64,000 nt of DNA from [Clostridium] aminophilum. GTDB lineage: Bacteria > Bacillota > Clostridia > Lachnospirales > Lachnospiraceae. The stretch spans positions 9,259 to 73,258 of the forward strand of contig NZ_FOIL01000002.1 of the NCBI RefSeq assembly GCF_900101295.1, written 5' to 3'. The notes below the pieces were generated by a model. That model had not been told where the DNA came from and ran no database searches. It saw only the letters and a program-made list of their open reading frames with translations. The stretch's first letter is position 1; each line of letters opens with the position of its first letter. Both the position numbers and the translations under genes were made by a program. This document shows, one piece after another, positions 7,033 through 18,200 of the stretch.

Positions 7033-8421
7033 TTACTCCGCCTGCTTCTGTTCTTTCTCTTTTCTTGTCATTTCCGGCCAGATTGTCACAAGCATTGTGC
7101 CGTAACATGCCGCGCCGCCCAGCAAATTGGAGATCGGCTCCGCCGCAAAAACACCGTCCGTTCCCATGCCGAAGGCTCCCGGAAGAAGAAGGGTCAGCGG
7201 AACCACAATCATGACTTTGCGGAACAGGGAGAAAAAGATCGCCTGCCTTGAGCGGCCAAGTCCCACCGCCACGCTCTGGCCGGACATCTGCAGTGCCATG
7301 AAAATATATCCGAAGAAATACATCCGGATGGCCGGAATCGCCGCTGCAATCAGCTCCGGCTCCCGATTGAACAGACGGATGAAGAAGTCCGGGAAAAACC
7401 AGACAATCAGCCATACCGCGCCGGCATAAATCGAAGTGACCACGGTTGTGAAAAAAATGCCCCGCTTGACGCGCCCGTACTCTTCCGCGCCGTAGTTGAA
7501 TCCGAGAACCGGCTGGGCGCTGTGGGTGATGCCGTGAACCGCCTGCTGCGCGATCTCACGAACCGAAGAGACAACCGTCATAACGCCGACATATAAGTCG
7601 CCGCCGTATGCTTCCAGCGTGGAATTGCAGCACATCTGAACCAGGCTGTTCGTCGCCAGCATGACAAAGCCGGAAAATCCCAGCGTCACGATCTCTTTTG
7701 CAATGCCCGGCTCGATGGAGAACACATATTTTTTCCGCAGCTTCAGGATGGCCTTCTCACCCGTGAGGAATTTCAGAATCCAGACTGTTGAGACCAACTG
7801 GGAAAGAATCGTCGCAAGTGCCGCGCCCTGCACCCCCATCTTCATCCCGAAGATAAAGATCGGATCCAGAATGATGTTCGTGATGGCACCGAACAGCACC
7901 GTCATCATCCCAATCGTTCCAAAGCCCTGTGCGTTAATGAACATATTCATGCCGAGTCCGGTCATAACGAAGACGTTGCCCAGCATATAGATCAGAAGGT
8001 ATTTCTGTGCAAACGGGAAGGTCTGGTCGCTGGCACCGAGCAGATACAGCATCGGGCGGTGCACCAGAAAAAGAATCACCGTGAGAAGAAGTCCCGTTCC
8101 CAGTAGCATTCCGAAGGAATTGCCCATGATCTTTTCGGCCTTTTCATTGTTGCCGCTTCCTCTCTCAATGGAGGACAGCGGAGATCCGCCCATGCCGAAC
8201 AGATTGGCAAACGCGCCGACCAGAGAAATAATCGGGAGACACAGCCCCAGTCCGGTAAGGGACAGCGTTGCATCTTCTGGAAGCAGCCCAATATAAACGC
8301 GGTCGACCACGTTATAGAGAATATTTACCAGCTGGGCAAGCGTCATGGGAATCGCAAGGCTGAGAATATTCTTTGCCATGGATCCCTTCGAAAAGTCATT
8401 CTGTTTGTTTTCCTGTTCCAT
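7033..8421 (-). CDS. MATE family efflux transporter
   Basis: 462 residues, normal for MATE proteins, with about 12 hydrophobic segments. Typical sequence includes IPMTLAQLVNILYNVVDRVYIG in segment 1, INAQGFGTIGMM in the first half and the matching repeat AVGLGRSRQAIFF in the second. These antiporters export drugs or metabolites using Na+ or H+ gradients; the substrate is not predictable here. Two ATGs are possible: AGGAGG touches the one at 8427 but sits 6 bases before the one at 8421, which is chosen. It is unlike the fusion at 1179, having no soluble C-terminal domain. No close operon partner. Confidence 0.9.
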   Translation of the reverse strand: MEQENKQNDFSKGSMAKNILSLAIPMTLAQLVNILYNVVDRVYIGLLPEDATLSLTGLGLCLPIISLVGAFANLFGMGGSPLSSIERGSGNNEKAEKIMGNSFGMLLGTGLLLTVILFLVHRPMLYLLGASDQTFPFAQKYLLIYMLGNVFVMTGLGMNMFINAQGFGTIGMMTVLFGAITNIILDPIFIFGMKMGVQGAALATILSQLVSTVWILKFLTGEKAILKLRKKYVFSIEPGIAKEIVTLGFSGFVMLATNSLVQMCCNSTLEAYGGDLYVGVMTVVSSVREIAQQAVHGITHSAQPVLGFNYGAEEYGRVKRGIFFTTVVTSIYAGAVWLIVWFFPDFFIRLFNREPELIAAAIPAIRMYFFGYIFMALQMSGQSVAVGLGRSRQAIFFSLFRKVMIVVPLTLLLPGAFGMGTDGVFAAEPISNLLGGAACYGTMLVTIWPEMTRKEKEQKQAE

Positions 8422-8580
8422 AATCATCCTCCTGGCTCAGGCCGGAAAACCTTCGCGCCTGTCTGAGCCGCCTTCCAAAGTCCGAACCATTGCGTTCCGA
8501 CTTCTCTATGAAAATCTGCCGGCTGCCGCAAAAAACCTTCCGCCCTTCGCGTCCCGTGTTCCTGCGGCCGGCCTGTCACA

Positions 8581-8618
8581 ATAAAACCGGGGAAATGTCA
8601 TCGTGCATTTCCCCGGTT
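8581..8618 (-). terminator. Terminator of the adenosine deaminase fusion gene
   Basis: A 13-bp perfect stem, AACCGGGGAAATG with CATTTCCCCGGTT, is followed by TTTTATTG on the minus strand, about 100 bases after the gene's stop. The rest of 8422-8715 holds nothing I recognise. Confidence 0.85.
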
Positions 8619-8715
8619 CCTTCTGAATTATATGATATCCTTGTATCCGCGCTTCGTCAGATAAGAGCAAAATAACGGTCTTTCATGCAAGACAGAGAAT
8701 AGCACGTTCCCTGAA

Positions 8716-10362
8716 TTACGTCAAGAATTGCCGCCGAAGCTCTTCCCTGCGGGCCGGCGAGGCAAACGCCGCCTCTGCCGCATTGACCAGCATGTTTTTC
8801 TCCTCTTCCGGCGTGATTCCGAACACTTCTTCCACATACCGGAATTCCCCGGAAAGGGTCGTCCGCTCGATCGCCGGATCGTCGGTATTGATCGTCACCT
8901 TGATTCCGTTTTCCAGAAACGTGCGGATGGGATAATCTGCCATATCATCCACCGCATGGGTCTGCCGGTTGCTGGTCGGTGCCATCTCCAGCGTGATGTT
9001 CTTCTCGCGGATCAGACGCATCACCTCCGGATCCTGCGCTGCCCGAATGCCGTGACCGATGCGGACCGCTCCCATCTCGATGGCGCAGCGGACGCTCTCC
9101 GGTCCCGCCGCCTCACCGGCATGAAGGGTGAACGGAATGCCGTATTCCTTCGCCTTCGCAAACAGATTCCGGTAATCCTCCGTCGGGAAAAGTCCCTCCG
9201 CTCCGGCGAGATCCAGCGCCGTCACGCCGCCGTCATCCACCAGAAACTCTCTTGCCAGCTCAACCGTCTCCAGATTCTTCTCTTCCGATGCGCCCCGCAT
9301 ACAGCAGAGAATCAGGTTTGCCGGAATCGGCGCCCTGTGAAGTCCCTCAACCGCTGCCTGAATGACATCCCGCTGCGTAAGCCCCTTCTCTGTGCTCAGC
9401 TGCGGGGCAAAGCGGATCTCGGCATAGATCACACCGTCTGACGCCATGCTCTCCAGTACGAGCCGCACCGCCTCGCGGATCCCGGTCTCGGTCTGGAGAT
9501 ATCGTCCCGGAAGCTCAAAACATTTCAGAAAATCATTCAGATCCACACTGTCCGGCGGAAGCGAGATCATGGTCTCCAGTTCCCGGTCATCCGAAGCCGG
9601 AAGGGGAAGATTCTGCAGTTCCGCCAGTTTCTTCAGGATGTCCACTGTAATTGCACCGTCCAGATGCGCGTGGAGATCAATATACTTTTTCTTTTTTTTC
9701 CGGATTTTCATAATCTCATTCTCATAGCGGTCTTCCGCGTCGAGGAGTTCATTTTCGTCGACATCACAGCCGCCGAGGAAACATCCCCGCATCACGTCGG
9801 TAATCTGAAGTTTCGTCTCCGTGTTTATCGGCTCGGTCATCCGGATGGCAGTGAGCAGATTTCCGAACCCTTCGGCCGCATCGGCGGTCCGCTCCCCTTC
9901 AAACGCGATGCAGGCAACCGCATCCGTCTCTTCTTCAAAGATAAAACTCCGCAGATCCGGATATTTCATGAGAAATCCCGTCCGCTCATACATGTCCATC
10001 ATCCAGTCGGCGAGCCGGCTCCAGATCATCAGCCGGACAAAATCCGCCTGTTTCTCCGTCTGCTCTTCCAGATTCAGGTAATCCAGTGCGTTTCTTCCGG
10101 GAAGAAAACTGTAATAGACCGTCCGTTCTTCCTCATTGATCTCGAGAATCCGCGCCGCCTTCATATATTTTTCGCGAAGCAGACGGCAGTATTCCACTGC
10201 ATCCAGCAGTTCTTCCCTCGTCCGGTAAATGCGGCGCACCGCATAGGCAGACGGCTCCATCTTCTCCGGCTCCGGAAGTCCCGGTTCCGTCTCCCGGATT
10301 TTCACCAGGACTGCGCGGTGTCTTCCGTTGGCAAGTTCTCTTACTTCTTCCAAAATCTCCAT
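8716..10362 (-). CDS. Adenosine deaminase with an N-terminal kinase-like extension
   Basis: 548 residues; ordinary adenosine deaminases have about 340. The enzyme domain is residues 227-548 and carries the zinc and catalytic motifs: HAHLDG 231-236, HAGE 414-417, GHG 436-438 and TDDP 493-496. Adenosine (or an adenine-type substrate) would be deaminated to inosine in purine salvage. Residues 1 to about 222 are extra. They look like a degraded protein/aminoglycoside-kinase fold, with YPDLRSFIFEEE...IAFEG matching the place of the catalytic loop and the ID(F)E metal site, but with key residues lost. A KKKKK hinge joins the two parts. One uninterrupted frame supports a real fusion. Confidence 0.85.
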   Translation of the reverse strand: MEILEEVRELANGRHRAVLVKIRETEPGLPEPEKMEPSAYAVRRIYRTREELLDAVEYCRLLREKYMKAARILEINEEERTVYYSFLPGRNALDYLNLEEQTEKQADFVRLMIWSRLADWMMDMYERTGFLMKYPDLRSFIFEEETDAVACIAFEGERTADAAEGFGNLLTAIRMTEPINTETKLQITDVMRGCFLGGCDVDENELLDAEDRYENEIMKIRKKKKKYIDLHAHLDGAITVDILKKLAELQNLPLPASDDRELETMISLPPDSVDLNDFLKCFELPGRYLQTETGIREAVRLVLESMASDGVIYAEIRFAPQLSTEKGLTQRDVIQAAVEGLHRAPIPANLILCCMRGASEEKNLETVELAREFLVDDGGVTALDLAGAEGLFPTEDYRNLFAKAKEYGIPFTLHAGEAAGPESVRCAIEMGAVRIGHGIRAAQDPEVMRLIREKNITLEMAPTSNRQTHAVDDMADYPIRTFLENGIKVTINTDDPAIERTTLSGEFRYVEEVFGITPEEEKNMLVNAAEAAFASPARREELRRQFLT

Positions 10363-10488
10363 CGTCTTATCCTCGCTTTATTCCTGCCCTTCATCTGTGA
10401 ATCCGTCCTTCCCCGGTCTTTTTTGGGGCGGTCTTCTCAGTCATTCAGTATTCTCAGTATAACGCAGGATAATCCGAAAAGGAAACTT

Positions 10489-11514
10489 TTACTCCGCAAC
10501 TCGCTTTACAAATGCTCTCACCGCTTCGAGATCCGCCTCGTCCGGGTGTCCCCGGTGCAGCAGATGAAACGATCCACGGCAGTAAAATTCATTGTCCGCA
10601 ACCGCTACGCCCGCCCGCGCTGCCGCCGCTTTGACCGAAACGCAGGTTGATCGTCCGAGAGCGGATGTGCTTACATTGACGATTTTTCCGATCCGGTCTG
10701 CATTCTCTTCGATAAACCGGATCACATGCCGGTCCGCTCCGCCCCAGTACATGGAATTGCACAGAAAGAGAACATCCGCTGTTTCCTCGAGCGGATGGTC
10801 CACCGTCAGCGCCGGAACCTCCAGTTCAAGCGCTATTTCTTCTGCGATTCTCCGCGTGTTGCCGGACTGGGTGAAGTAACGGACCGCGTATTTCCGCTCT
10901 CCCGCGGAGGTCTGCGCCGCATTCCTCACGGCCTGCTCTGCCGCCGGAATGCGAATTCCCATATTCCGTATGGATGCGACCACCTGTGCTTCCGTTGCAG
11001 CCATATTTGCGGGGTCCATCATGGAATGTGACATACCGTTCAAAATAACAATATACATCCGGAGTTTCCGGCACAGTTCCGGATCTTCCGTGACATCTCT
11101 CCGGCCGGAGACATGTTCTTCCGAAATTTCCGGTTCTCCCGCCTCCTCGAGATAAGCGCGGAAAACCGCCGACTTTTCCGCCATCTCCCGGATCATGATA
11201 TGCTCTTCAATGAAAAGTTCCGACATAACGCGGCCCTTGGTCAAAAGAGCCCTGGTATACAGCTGCTCCGAGAGCCGGTCGTGATGTTTTTCCACGTATT
11301 CGTTGATCGAATTGCTGAAATCCACAACCAGCTCTTCGATGTCATGCACCAGCTTCTTGTCCGGCAGCATTCTGTTGTGTTCGCGATCGTCCAGTTTATG
11401 CAGAAGGCGCTCCGCGTAGTGGCTGTAGGCTGCGAACCGCTCATCATTGATATTCAAACCGATTGCCGAAGCCATCATTTTCAGCTCCAGCAACAGTTCT
11501 CCGTATTTCTCCAT
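10489..11514 (-). CDS. Flavodoxin-domain protein with an unknown alpha-helical N-terminal half
   Basis: 341 residues. Residues about 208-341 are flavodoxin-like: strand YAVRYF, FMN phosphate loop TQSGNT (215-220), then DVLFLCNSMYWGG matching the second FMN contact region. Residues 1-205 are mostly helical, rich in charged residues and Met, and match no family I know (EKHHDRLSEQL, EEHIMIREMAEKS). This could be a sensor or partner-binding half controlling a redox domain. GGGAGG 6 bases upstream fixes the start at 11514 rather than 11547. No close partner gene. Confidence 0.7.
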   Translation of the reverse strand: MEKYGELLLELKMMASAIGLNINDERFAAYSHYAERLLHKLDDREHNRMLPDKKLVHDIEELVVDFSNSINEYVEKHHDRLSEQLYTRALLTKGRVMSELFIEEHIMIREMAEKSAVFRAYLEEAGEPEISEEHVSGRRDVTEDPELCRKLRMYIVILNGMSHSMMDPANMAATEAQVVASIRNMGIRIPAAEQAVRNAAQTSAGERKYAVRYFTQSGNTRRIAEEIALELEVPALTVDHPLEETADVLFLCNSMYWGGADRHVIRFIEENADRIGKIVNVSTSALGRSTCVSVKAAAARAGVAVADNEFYCRGSFHLLHRGHPDEADLEAVRAFVKRVAE

Positions 11515-11651
11515 AGCTTTCCTCCCGCCTGTTTTCCCAAAATGCATTCAGTGCGGTATCCTTCCAATTTAATCCTTTTTTTGTTTATTATAGCGATTCA
11601 CATTCACAGAAGTTTCACACAATAAAGCGATAAAAAAAGCGAAAAGGAAAT

Positions 11652-11681
11652 TTGACATTCCGCCAGAAAAAGCGTTATACT
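11652..11681 (+). promoter_or_regulatory. Promoter of ssrA
   Basis: TTGACA (11652-11657) and TATACT (11676-11681) with an 18-base spacer. Transcription would start about 35 bases before the mature tmRNA 5' end, leaving a leader for RNase P. Confidence 0.8.
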
Positions 11682-11723
11682 AAGAAACGGACTTTATGCC
11701 ATGGGAACAATTCCCGGCAATAA

Positions 11724-12065
11724 GGGGCAGTAACGGTTTCGACAGGGACTTCGAAGCTGGTGAAGCTATCCGCATGCAATGCGTTAAATGGCAAAATTAA
11801 AATTAAACGCTAACAGAAATACTGTAGCTCTCGCTGCCTAATCGCAGCGTGTGTCAGCCTTAGAGCACTCACACTTTAAGAATCTGGCATCGAATATGTG
11901 AGAAACGACGATGAGAAGGTTCCGCATCATCGGGCGTATCAGGAACTACTGAAACTCTGAGGGTGTCTATCCCCGCGGGGCAGAGGGAATGTCAAAGGAC
12001 AGACTATGATAGTAGAAGAACAGGGGACAGGTTTTTGGACACGGGTTCGACCCCCGTCTGCTCCA
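11724..12065 (+). ncRNA. ssrA: Transfer-messenger RNA (tmRNA)
   Basis: The 5' end GGGGCAGUAACGGUUUCGACAGG and the 3' end GGUUCGACCCCCGUCUGCUCCA form the tRNA-like part (GGGGCAG with CUGCUCC). The T loop is UUCGACC. The tag frame ends ..NTVALAA then TAA (11839-11841). The resume codon may be GCT at 11809 (10-residue tag) or GCA at 11791 (16-residue tag, same frame). CCA is not encoded. tmRNA frees stalled ribosomes with SmpB (29351-29824) and tags products for ClpXP and Lon, all of which are in this window. Confidence 0.97.
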
Positions 12066-12072
12066 CGACGAA

Positions 12073-12113
12073 ACAGGGTTCTGAGCTTAATCGGCTCGGA
12101 ACCCTGTTTTTTC
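12073..12113 (+). terminator. Terminator of ssrA
   Basis: CAGGGTTC and GAACCCTG pair outside an inner GAGC/GCTC, then TTTTTT. It begins 8 bases after the tmRNA end. Confidence 0.9.
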
Positions 12114-12188
12114 TTCCTTACAACATCATACCTATCCCCGCGGAGCGTTCTCTGTCACAGCAAAAACCCGAGATCTTTCCCACAACAT

Positions 12189-12244
12189 AACAGACAGGGC
12201 GGGAGCCTTTTCCTTTCGGAATCGGTTCCCGCCCTGTCTGTTTT
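12189..12244. terminator. Bidirectional terminator between ssrA and the giant surface-protein gene
   Basis: A 17-bp stem, CAGACAGGGCGGGAGCC with GGTTCCCGCCCTGTCTG, ends in TTTTG on the plus strand and touches the stop codon of the minus-strand giant gene at 12247. It probably serves mainly the giant gene. Confidence 0.7.
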
Positions 12245-12246
12245 GA

Positions 12247-15200
12247 TCAGTCTTTCCGTTCAAAACGCTTCCGGTATATCGTCCATCCGGCCAGACCGAA
12301 GATCGCAAGCGCTGCCGTTGCAGCCTCCCGCTTCATCTGCCGGTCGTCGCCGGTGCGCGGCACCTGATGCGTTCCCGGAGTCCGGTGATGCGTTCTCCAG
12401 CCCTCCGAAGGATTGCCGTCCGCCACCGCAGAGAAGGTTTTCTTCGCCTCCTCCGACTGACGGATCGACTTCTCGACCATCGGCTCCGGCATCAGGGATT
12501 CGGTAATGATCTCACCATCCTTTTGGATTTTCTCCACAATCTCCTTTGCCGGTCCTTCCGGTATTCCGGAAGAATGTTTTCCGTTTCCGCCCGAATACTT
12601 TCCGCCGGAACCGGAACCACCGGTGCCGGAACCTCCGTTTCCGCTGCCCGAACCTCGTGTGCCGTTCATGACCCGGCTGTTGATAAAGGTTACCTCGACA
12701 TTGTCGCCGGTGATAAACCTCGCAACACTTCCGTCGCCGGAATGCGGCATGCCGCTTTGCATCTGCGCCGGTTCACTCACCTCATAGGCCGCCTTGTAAT
12801 TGTTTCTTCCGGCTTCCCGGATCGTAAACGTGACCGGATATCCTTCCACAGTCTCATCCGGAAGGTCCTCCACAACCGCCGACCAGCCGTTCTCTTTCGA
12901 GAGCGTCACGGTCTGCGTCAGTTCCTCCAGATCCACGGCAGTGTTCTCTGCCTGCGCCGAGATCGTGACGTCGAGGGAGTCCGTGCCGATTTCGGCCTTT
13001 CCCGCCTCGTCGGTCCACTTCTTGGAAACCGCAATCTTTACCGCGTGGCTGGTGTTCTTCCAGTCAGAGCGGTATCTGCGCACGCCCAGAGCCGAACCTT
13101 CCTTCCGCTCCGAGCCGTCGGTTCCGACAGCCTGATAGCTTCCGACAAAATCTCCCTCCTCATAATTCCGGAGTTTGACTTCCGAACCGTTCACGAGAGC
13201 CATCCGGTCTTCCACCGCACGGTACTCGAACATGCTGCTCTTTCGCTTTTCATCCTCGCCGGCCCTCAGAAGGGTAAATACTTCATATCCCGGATCGTAC
13301 ACCGGCAGATCTTCCACATGAACCTCCGCTCTGCGCTTTGCGCCGAGCACCTTCGGCATCTCTGTCTCAAATTCCACCGGTTTGGACGATTTCTCATCCG
13401 TCACCCAGACATACTGCCAGCTCTCATCCGCGCCCACATGGCGTCTCTGGAGCCGGAACACCACTTTGTCTATGCTCCTGGCAATCACCGGGATTTCATT
13501 GTCCCAATCCACCGAGATGGTGAGGTCGGTGGTTTCCGGCGTGTTCACCGCCGTCAGCTGAACCGGAACGATCGTTCTTCCCTCCTCGTCCAGCGTCATT
13601 TTCCGGATATCGGAAGAGGTGACCGCGGAAGACGCTTTCTTCTCATAGGCGGTCTTATATCCCTCCACCGGACGCTCCGTGATCTCGTAAGTCACCGGAA
13701 CGCCGGAAAGTCCCTGACGGAATGCCGGGAGTTTCTCGATTGTGCGGGACCAGATGGTCTTCTGATCCCTCTCATCATCTCCCTCGCCGACCCGGAACCA
13801 GTAGTGCTCCCCGTCATCGGCGGTCTCTTTTACGGCACCCACGGTGACAGCCTCACTGCGCTCCGTGCCGTCTTCGGTCCAGTGCGCGGTGAGTTCAAAC
13901 TCTGCGTAATCCGGACGAGCGCCGTGGAATTTCGTGTTCCACTCTTTTCGGATCTCCACCTTCGTCTCCGCCGGAAGATGGCGGTTGGTGACGGTAAGCT
14001 TCGTTTCTCCGTCTGCGCTCAGCGCAAATGCCGCCGGCGCTTTGACTTCTCCGGCAAACAGCGCATCCAGCTTCTGATACGGCACATACCCCGGCATTTC
14101 ATCCGCTTCTTCCGTTACGGTGTACCGGAATTCCGTGCCGTCCGCGTCGCGCACCGGGAGATTCTCCCATACGGCAGTGGTCCAGTCGCCCTCGCCCCTT
14201 GCCTTCTGGTTTTCCAGTTTCCGGTCAAATTCCTCCGGAAGCTGTTCCGACTGTCCGCCGGCTTCTCTTACCAGATGAAGCGTCACGGTATCCGGACGGA
14301 TTCCGTCCCGGTCACGGTCGTCATCCCAGACTTTTGTCACGGAAAGATTTCCGGTGATCAGCGTGTTGGCAATCGTCCCGGCTTTCGCGCCCTCTGCCCC
14401 GGAAAGGCTGTCATCCTCATCCCAGGTCGTACGGTACCGGTACGCGTTCAGGCTTCCCTGATCGGTCAGACTTCCGGCTTCGGCAATGAGATTGCCGCCG
14501 TCCTTCTTCTGCCGGGTCAGTTCCAGACCGGTTTCCACCGCCCGGTAGCGGAGTGCCTTTCCGTCCGCCGTGTGCGTCGGAAGCTTCGTCCAGGTGTAGG
14601 ACCAGCTCCGCTCCGCATCCGAATCCGGACGAAGCGAAATCTCTTCCGCTTTCTGCCCGGAACCGGCCTTCACGGTCTGCCACTCGTCCGAGCCCTCTTC
14701 CTGCTTCTGCAGCACCGCGAGAACGCTCTTCACATGGCGGTTCACACCGGTCGAATCGTCATATCCGCCCTCCCAGACTTTCGTCACCTTAAAGGCGGTG
14801 GTCTTTAACCGGTTGGTAAATGTCACCGCGGCAGCTCTCTGTCCGCTGCCGTCCGCATCGCCGAGAACCACCGCCTGCGTCAGGCGATCGGTCGGACTGC
14901 CATCCGCATCGACAGCCAGATAGCCGGTCAGCGCATTGCTCTCCGCTCCGCTTTCTGTGACAACATAGGTGATGGTCTCTCCGTCCGGGGTCTTCACCGG
15001 AAGGTTCTTCCAGGTGTAACTCCATTTGTCTCCGCTCTCATCCGCGGAAGTTTTGTCCAGAAGGAACTCTCCGTCTTCGGCATCTGCCCCGAAGATTCCC
15101 GCCCACAGGGACGCGCTTTCAAAGCCGACATCCCGGACGCCGTCTTTCTTCGCGTTCAGTCCGTCGACAGCGATCTCCTCGCCGCCGTTTCCGTCCGCAT

Positions 15201-18200
15201 CCGCTCCGATCTTGGGAATCACCGTGATCTTCAGCTTCTCCGGACGTGTACCGTAGCGGTCATGGTCATCCTCCCAGACTTTCGTCACCGTCAGATCGCC
15301 GCGCATAAAGCGGTTTTCCAGCGCCGCCTCTTCTCCTCTGCCGATGGATACCCCGTCGGACTCCGGATAGGAGACATGCGGCTCATAGCCGCTGGTTTCG
15401 TTTTCCCTTACGCGGTAGAGATAGGTATCTCCGTCCGCATCCGCCATCGGAAGACCGCTGAACTCTACGGTCACGCGCTCCGGGCCGGAGACGGTCCGGA
15501 CGACCACGCTGCCGATCGTCTTGCTCTCTTCCGTTTCGGTACTGCTTCTTGCAAGAAGGATCGTGCCGTCTCCGTCCGTGTCCACTTTCAGCGGTACATC
15601 CTTCCAGTCGGCATTTTCCCATCCGGCGCTTCCCGGCACGAGTCCGGTATCCGCCGTCCGCTGAAGCATCAGGGACGCCGAAGCCAGGCCCTTTGTCCGG
15701 TCAATGTTACCGTAGCGGAATTTCTCCGCATCCGTCCGGTTTTCACTATTCTCCTCCGTCCACGTCTTGGTCACCCGGATCCCGGATGTCTTCATACGGT
15801 TCGTGAGAACATAGTTTCCGTCTTCCGCCTGCAGAACGCCGATGCCGTAAGAATAGGAACCGGCATTTCCGGTATCGGTCTTCTCCGGCACATAGCCGCC
15901 GGTTTCCGGATCAATGCACACATTGTCCGCGACTTCCTCGCGGACGCTGTAGATGATCGGCGTTCCGGCGCTGGTCGGGTCATTTCCGACTCTCTTTTTG
16001 AGCGGAATCGCCTCTGTCCAGCCTCCTTTCCAGCCGTTCTCTCCGGTGAGAATCACCGGTTCCACAGTGACTCCGTTCGTATCAACGGCAGGCGCCGGCT
16101 CCGTAAGTTTCCCGTCCGCTCCCATCCAGGAGGCATAGAGACGGGCCTTCACCTGAAGCGGGCGATCGCCCAGCAGGTTTTCGCCGTCGCCTTCCCAGCG
16201 TTTTTCCACATGGATCTCCACCACGTTCTGTCCGTGGTTGTTCGTGAATACCACCGTGGTCGGCGCTGCTCCCTCGCCGGCTTCATTCAGCTCGGCAAGC
16301 GCAAAGTAGCCGTTTCCTTTTTCTGTTTTCTTCCGGTCAGTTCCGTAGAATACCTTCCCGGAAGCGGTATATTTCTCGATGGTTTCCGGCTCGCTGACCG
16401 TGTAGCGGATTTTGTTTCCGTTCAGGTCGTAGACCGGAAGTCCCGTGAGCGTGCGCTCCCAGGAGCCGTCTTCCGCCGCATCGGCGGCGGTCAGCGTCAG
16501 GATAATCTCACCGTTTTTCACAGTGATCCTTCCGTCATCCGACGCAGCCGCGGCAGCGGAGACCGCCGAAGCCGGAATGGAGATCGTCTCATAATCCTCC
16601 GCTCCGCTCTTTGTGACCGCCGCTTTTACAGTGACCGTCACGTGATCCGGGCGAAGCTGATCGAGGTCATCCTGATCTTCCCATATCTTCCGGATCGCAA
16701 GAGGCGCCGAAATCGCGGTGTTGGTCAGGGTGGAACGGAAGCTTCCGTCGTCCGCCTTCACGGACTCCGTGTCCGCATCGGACGTGATGACATAGTTTCC
16801 GATCCTTGCGCGCTCTGCCGGCTCCGTCTCTCCGTTTACCTCCGGAGTCTCGCGATTCGCCGAAACCTCCGTGCCGTCATTCAGGCGGTAAGAGATCTCG
16901 CGGATCCGGTATTCAACGCGGTTTCCATCTGTGTCAAACATCGGAAGCGCGTCTTCGCCGGACCATGAAACACTGTCCTCTGTTCCGGTATGCGCGGCAG
17001 TCTTCTGAAGAAGCGTTTCTCCGGAGGTGCCCGATGTTTTCACATCTTTCCAGTCCGAATCTTCTCCTGCTCTGCTCTGCACACCGTAGGTCACCGAAGC
17101 GATCGTCTTTCCGAAGCTCCAGCCCTCCGTCAGTGCGCCGTCGTCCCAGATCTTTGTTCCGGTCAGACTCACACCCGACAGGGTATTCCGGATCTCCTGC
17201 TCGAACGCGGTCTTTCCGTCCGCGGTTTTCTTCACCGCAAACCGTTCCGCCGGATCATTTGCCGCAGAAGCCTCCGTGTAATAGATTGTTTCACCGTTCC
17301 GGGTTCCCACCGGAATCTCCCGATCGGAAGCCGGATCATCCGCTGCCCCGTAGAGGAGTTTGCGCTCCACCGCGCGGTACCGGAGTTCCTTTCCTTCCGG
17401 CGAGATCTCCGGAAGGCCGGAGATCCGGATCGCGTAATCCGCATCCTTCTCTCCTCTTGCCAGAGAAATGCCGTCTTCGGTGACGATCGTTCCCGCAAAA
17501 CCGAAGGTTTTCAGTTCTTCTTCGGTGAGCGGGCGTGCATCGCCGTCGTCTTCTTTCACCTGAATCTCATAGAGAACCGCAGCCGGTCTTGTTCCGTAGC
17601 GATTTTCCTGATCGTCCCAGGTCTTCTTTACCGAAAGGGACGCAGACTTAAACTCGTTGGTTACCGTGAGTTTATAAGCCGCATCGGCCTCTGCTTTCTC
17701 CTGCTCTTTCCGGACCTCAGCCGCGGAAACCGGATCGGAGAAGACCTCCTTTGCGGTAAAAGCGTCCGCCCCGAGTTTTACCGACTCGCGGAGCCGGAAC
17801 TCAAAGGCCGGCGTGCCCGCAAGGTCATGGTCATCGGCGTGAACCGGAACCTGAAGCCACATAAGACCATCCGGATCGGATGTGCTCAGTGCTCCGCTCT
17901 CCAGCACCGCAGGGCTTACCGAACGGGCGTTGTTCCCGGTGAATCCGGTGTTCTTCGTTCCGTCCTCATCCTGAACCACATTCTTCCAATCATCGGTCCC
18001 TGCCTCACGGTACTGAAGACTGAAGATCATTTTCGGCAAGTTGCCCGCAAAATAATCTTTCAGCGCAGCCGGTACGGCGGTTTCTGTTCCGTCGTAGTCT
18101 TTTCCGGCAAATCTCCAGAGTTTCCGGATTGAGAGCGCGATGGTGTCAGCGTCCCTTCCGTTCTTAAACCAGACCGTATCGCCCTTCACTTCGCCGGCGG

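Noticed and set aside
12137-12149. A further copy of the intergenic repeat (GCGGAGCGTT) after ssrA
   Set aside because: Only about 10 bases match and no hairpin follows; could be chance.
11724-12243. ssrA as the attachment site of a mobile element
   Set aside because: No integrase, no direct repeat of the ssrA 3' end and no phage or ICE genes nearby; the giant gene is a normal surface-protein gene.
12367-14808. An 813-codon plus-strand open frame, and others of 300-570 codons, opposite the giant gene
   Set aside because: They are antisense shadows of a codon-biased GC-rich gene. The protein sequences are Arg/Pro/His-rich without domains, and no ribosome sites or promoters support them.
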